Of a stretch of 6,138 bases of DNA, positions 4,802-6,138 are shown in pieces. Within the stretch, counting starts at the first letter, position 1. The number at the start of each line of letters is the position of its first letter. The notes under the pieces are model-generated. The model had not been told where the DNA came from. It did not search any database and saw only the letters and a program-made list of their open reading frames with translations. The DNA comes from Kiritimatiellia bacterium (GTDB taxonomy: Bacteria; Verrucomicrobiota; Kiritimatiellia; SLAD01). The stretch spans positions 1-6,138 of the forward strand of contig SKXR01000148.1 of NCBI GenBank assembly GCA_007128275.1, in the 5' to 3' direction. Position numbers and translations under genes: made by a program.

Positions 4802-6138
4802 ATGGAGACGTCCGACTCCTCAGCCAAGGGCCATACGAAACATCAGCTCGGCACCTTTGCCGGGGTGTTCACGCCGTCCGTTCTAACCATCCTCGGCGTT
4901 ATCATGTTTTTGCGCGCCGGTTTCGTGGTCGGACAGGGCGGTGTCAGCGGGGCGTTGCTCATCCTGCTTAGCGCGGAAACCATTGTCTTGTTGACGGTGC
5001 TCTCCATCGGCGCCATTGCAACAAACACGCAGGTGCACGGCGGTGGCGCATATTATTTGATTTCCCGGGTGCTGGGTCCTGAATTTGGCGGCGCCATCGG
5101 CATTACGCTCTATTTTGCCCAGTCGCTCTCTGTCCCTTTCTATATTCTGGGCTTTTCCGAGGCGTTTGTGCAGAGTTTCCCGGCGCTGCAAGATCACATC
5201 CGTTGGATCTGCATCGGCACGGCCACGCTGCTGTTTGTGCTGAACTATGCGGGAGTCAAATGGGCCCTGAAAGCGCAGTTCCTCGTGCTGGGTGTCCTTG
5301 CCCTCGCGATCATCACCTTCCTCGGCGGGTTGGCTCTGAAATTTGACCCGGTTCTGTTCCGCGAGAATTGGTCTCCGGACTTTTCGGCGAACATGAGTTT
5401 CTGGATTGTTTTTGCGATCTATTTCCCGGCGGTCACCGGCATCATGGCGGGGATCAACATGTCAGGCGATCTGCGCGATCCCGGCCGATCCCTCACGCGC
5501 GGTACACTCGTCGCGGTGCTGGTTGGTTTTCTGGTGTACGCACTTCAAATCATACTCCTGGGCGGCGCGGAATCGCGGTCCGTCCTGTTGGAATCGCCCT
5601 ACGCCTCGTTGGTGTGGAACGCCCTGCTCGGCGCCGGGTTTCTGGTCGTGGCGGGCATGTTTGCCGCGACCATATCCAGCGCCATGAGCTCCTTCATGGC
5701 CGCGCCGCGCGTGATGCAGGCGATCGCGCGCGATCGCCTGCTGCGACCGCTCAACGCGCTGGCCCTCGGCACCCGCACGGGGGATGAGCCGCGCCGTGCA
5801 TTGATGGTGACGTTCGTCATCACGCTGATCGTGCTTTGGATCGCCACGGCGGACGATGCCGGGACCGCGTTCAACCGCGTTGCGGCCTTGGTCACCATGT
5901 TCTTCCTCTGCACCTACATGATTATCAATGTGGCGGCTTTTGTGGAGGCGTTTGGTTCCAATCCCTCGTTTCGGCCCCGGTTCAAATGGTTCCATTGGAG
6001 CACCGCGTTGACGGGTGCGATCGGGTGTCTGGCGACCATGGCGCTGATCCATTTGGGGAACGCGCTCGTGGCCGTGGCGTTGATCGGGGCGTTGTATGCC
6101 TACATGAGCCGGCGCGCCTATGTGACGACGTACGGCGA
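4802..6138 (+). CDS. Cation-chloride cotransporter, SLC12-like (APC superfamily), 3' partial
   Basis: An integral membrane symporter of the cation-chloride cotransporter family (NKCC/NCC/KCC relatives, LeuT-fold). 445 codons are visible without a stop. Family signatures: GTFAGVFTPSVLTILGV (17-33, helix 1), GGAYYLISRVLGPEFGGAIG (81-100, the loop before helix 3), FPAVTGIMAGINMSGDLRDP (208-227, helix 6) and FAATISSAM...APRVMQAIARD (287-311, helix 8). Twelve helices can be placed by residue 435; any cytoplasmic C-terminal domain, present in characterised members, lies past the edge. Compared from memory with NKCC1, Y114 and P209/T212 match K+-site positions, and S292-S293 match the Na+-site serines that KCCs lack. 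Na+/K+/Cl- cotransport is therefore more likely than K+/Cl- alone. No long N-terminal regulatory region is present (about 17 residues before the conserved part). Start: ATG with a strong ribosome-binding site, two bases after the tatC stop. Its link to Tat is by position only. Confidence 0.92.
   Translation, partial: METSDSSAKGHTKHQLGTFAGVFTPSVLTILGVIMFLRAGFVVGQGGVSGALLILLSAETIVLLTVLSIGAIATNTQVHGGGAYYLISRVLGPEFGGAIGITLYFAQSLSVPFYILGFSEAFVQSFPALQDHIRWICIGTATLLFVLNYAGVKWALKAQFLVLGVLALAIITFLGGLALKFDPVLFRENWSPDFSANMSFWIVFAIYFPAVTGIMAGINMSGDLRDPGRSLTRGTLVAVLVGFLVYALQIILLGGAESRSVLLESPYASLVWNALLGAGFLVVAGMFAATISSAMSSFMAAPRVMQAIARDRLLRPLNALALGTRTGDEPRRALMVTFVITLIVLWIATADDAGTAFNRVAALVTMFFLCTYMIINVAAFVEAFGSNPSFRPRFKWFHWSTALTGAIGCLATMALIHLGNALVAVALIGALYAYMSRRAYVTTYG
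5716..5741. repeat. Perfect 26-base palindrome inside the transporter gene
   Basis: GCAGGCGATCGCG (5716-5728) is followed directly by its exact reverse complement (5729-5741). The next outer pair (5715/5742, T-T) does not match. It contains two copies of the octamer GCGATCGC (5720-5727 and 5730-5737). As RNA it could fold into an 11-base-pair stem with a CGCG loop. It encodes part of the conserved VMQAIARDRLL segment after helix 8, so it may simply result from protein constraint plus codon choice, but it is unusually long for chance. Confidence 0.8.

Noticed and set aside
5368..5787. A 139-codon open frame in another + strand frame inside the transporter gene
   Set aside because: It is nested in strongly conserved SLC12 sequence and has no recognisable features of its own.
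5462..6052. A 196-codon minus-strand frame opposite the transporter gene
   Set aside because: Its composition is typical of an antisense shadow (Arg, Gln, His, Gly rich), with no domain and no ribosome-binding site that stands out.

Overview
The window is GC-rich (roughly 60% by eye) and fully coding on the + strand. It holds four co-directional genes: the 3' part of a very large secreted repeat protein, a two-gene Tat export cassette (tatA, tatC), and the 5' part of a cation-chloride cotransporter. There are no RNA genes, mobile elements or CRISPR arrays, and no stretch over 300 bases lacks a gene. The large protein points to the PVC superphylum, most likely Kiritimatiellota or a nearby Verrucomicrobiota lineage. 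It combines short RCC1 repeats, IPT/TIG, 'QTIxF.xIP.Q' Ig-like modules, YDG/MBG modules, InlB-B-like repeats, and an EF-hand-like 'DGDG.S..DEYIA.TDPT' tail. This taxonomic call is inference from domain style, not from a marker gene.

Layout. Bases 1-3636 are one open frame that is already open at the left edge. It encodes at least seven 39-residue RCC1-type repeats, an IPT/TIG domain, an A-B-B-A-B-B-A series of beta-sandwich modules, two InlB-B-like modules, an EF-hand-like calcium loop and a beta-rich C-terminal module. A gap of about 80 bases follows, with no convincing terminator but with two overlapping inverted repeats and a weak promoter-like pair. tatA (3718-4029) overlaps tatC (4026-4799) by four bases (ATGA). 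Two bases after the tatC stop, an SLC12-type cotransporter starts at 4802 and runs off the right edge. All twelve of its predicted membrane segments are in the window.

How they work together. tatA, tatC and the transporter gene look like one translationally coupled operon: an ATGA overlap, then a 2-base gap with a Shine-Dalgarno held in a small hairpin inside the tatC end. TatA and TatC form a twin-arginine translocase moving folded proteins across the inner membrane. No tatB lies between them, which fits a minimal TatAC system or a tatB elsewhere. The transporter probably moves Na+/K+ with Cl-; its link to Tat is positional only. The large upstream protein is probably exported and surface-exposed or released, but its signal peptide is outside the window, so its export route cannot be read here.

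No clearly new system is present. The points most worth a second look are the internal duplication in the large protein, the hairpin over the transporter's ribosome-binding site, a perfect 26-base palindrome inside the transporter gene, and the Na+/K+-site residues of this bacterial SLC12 relative.
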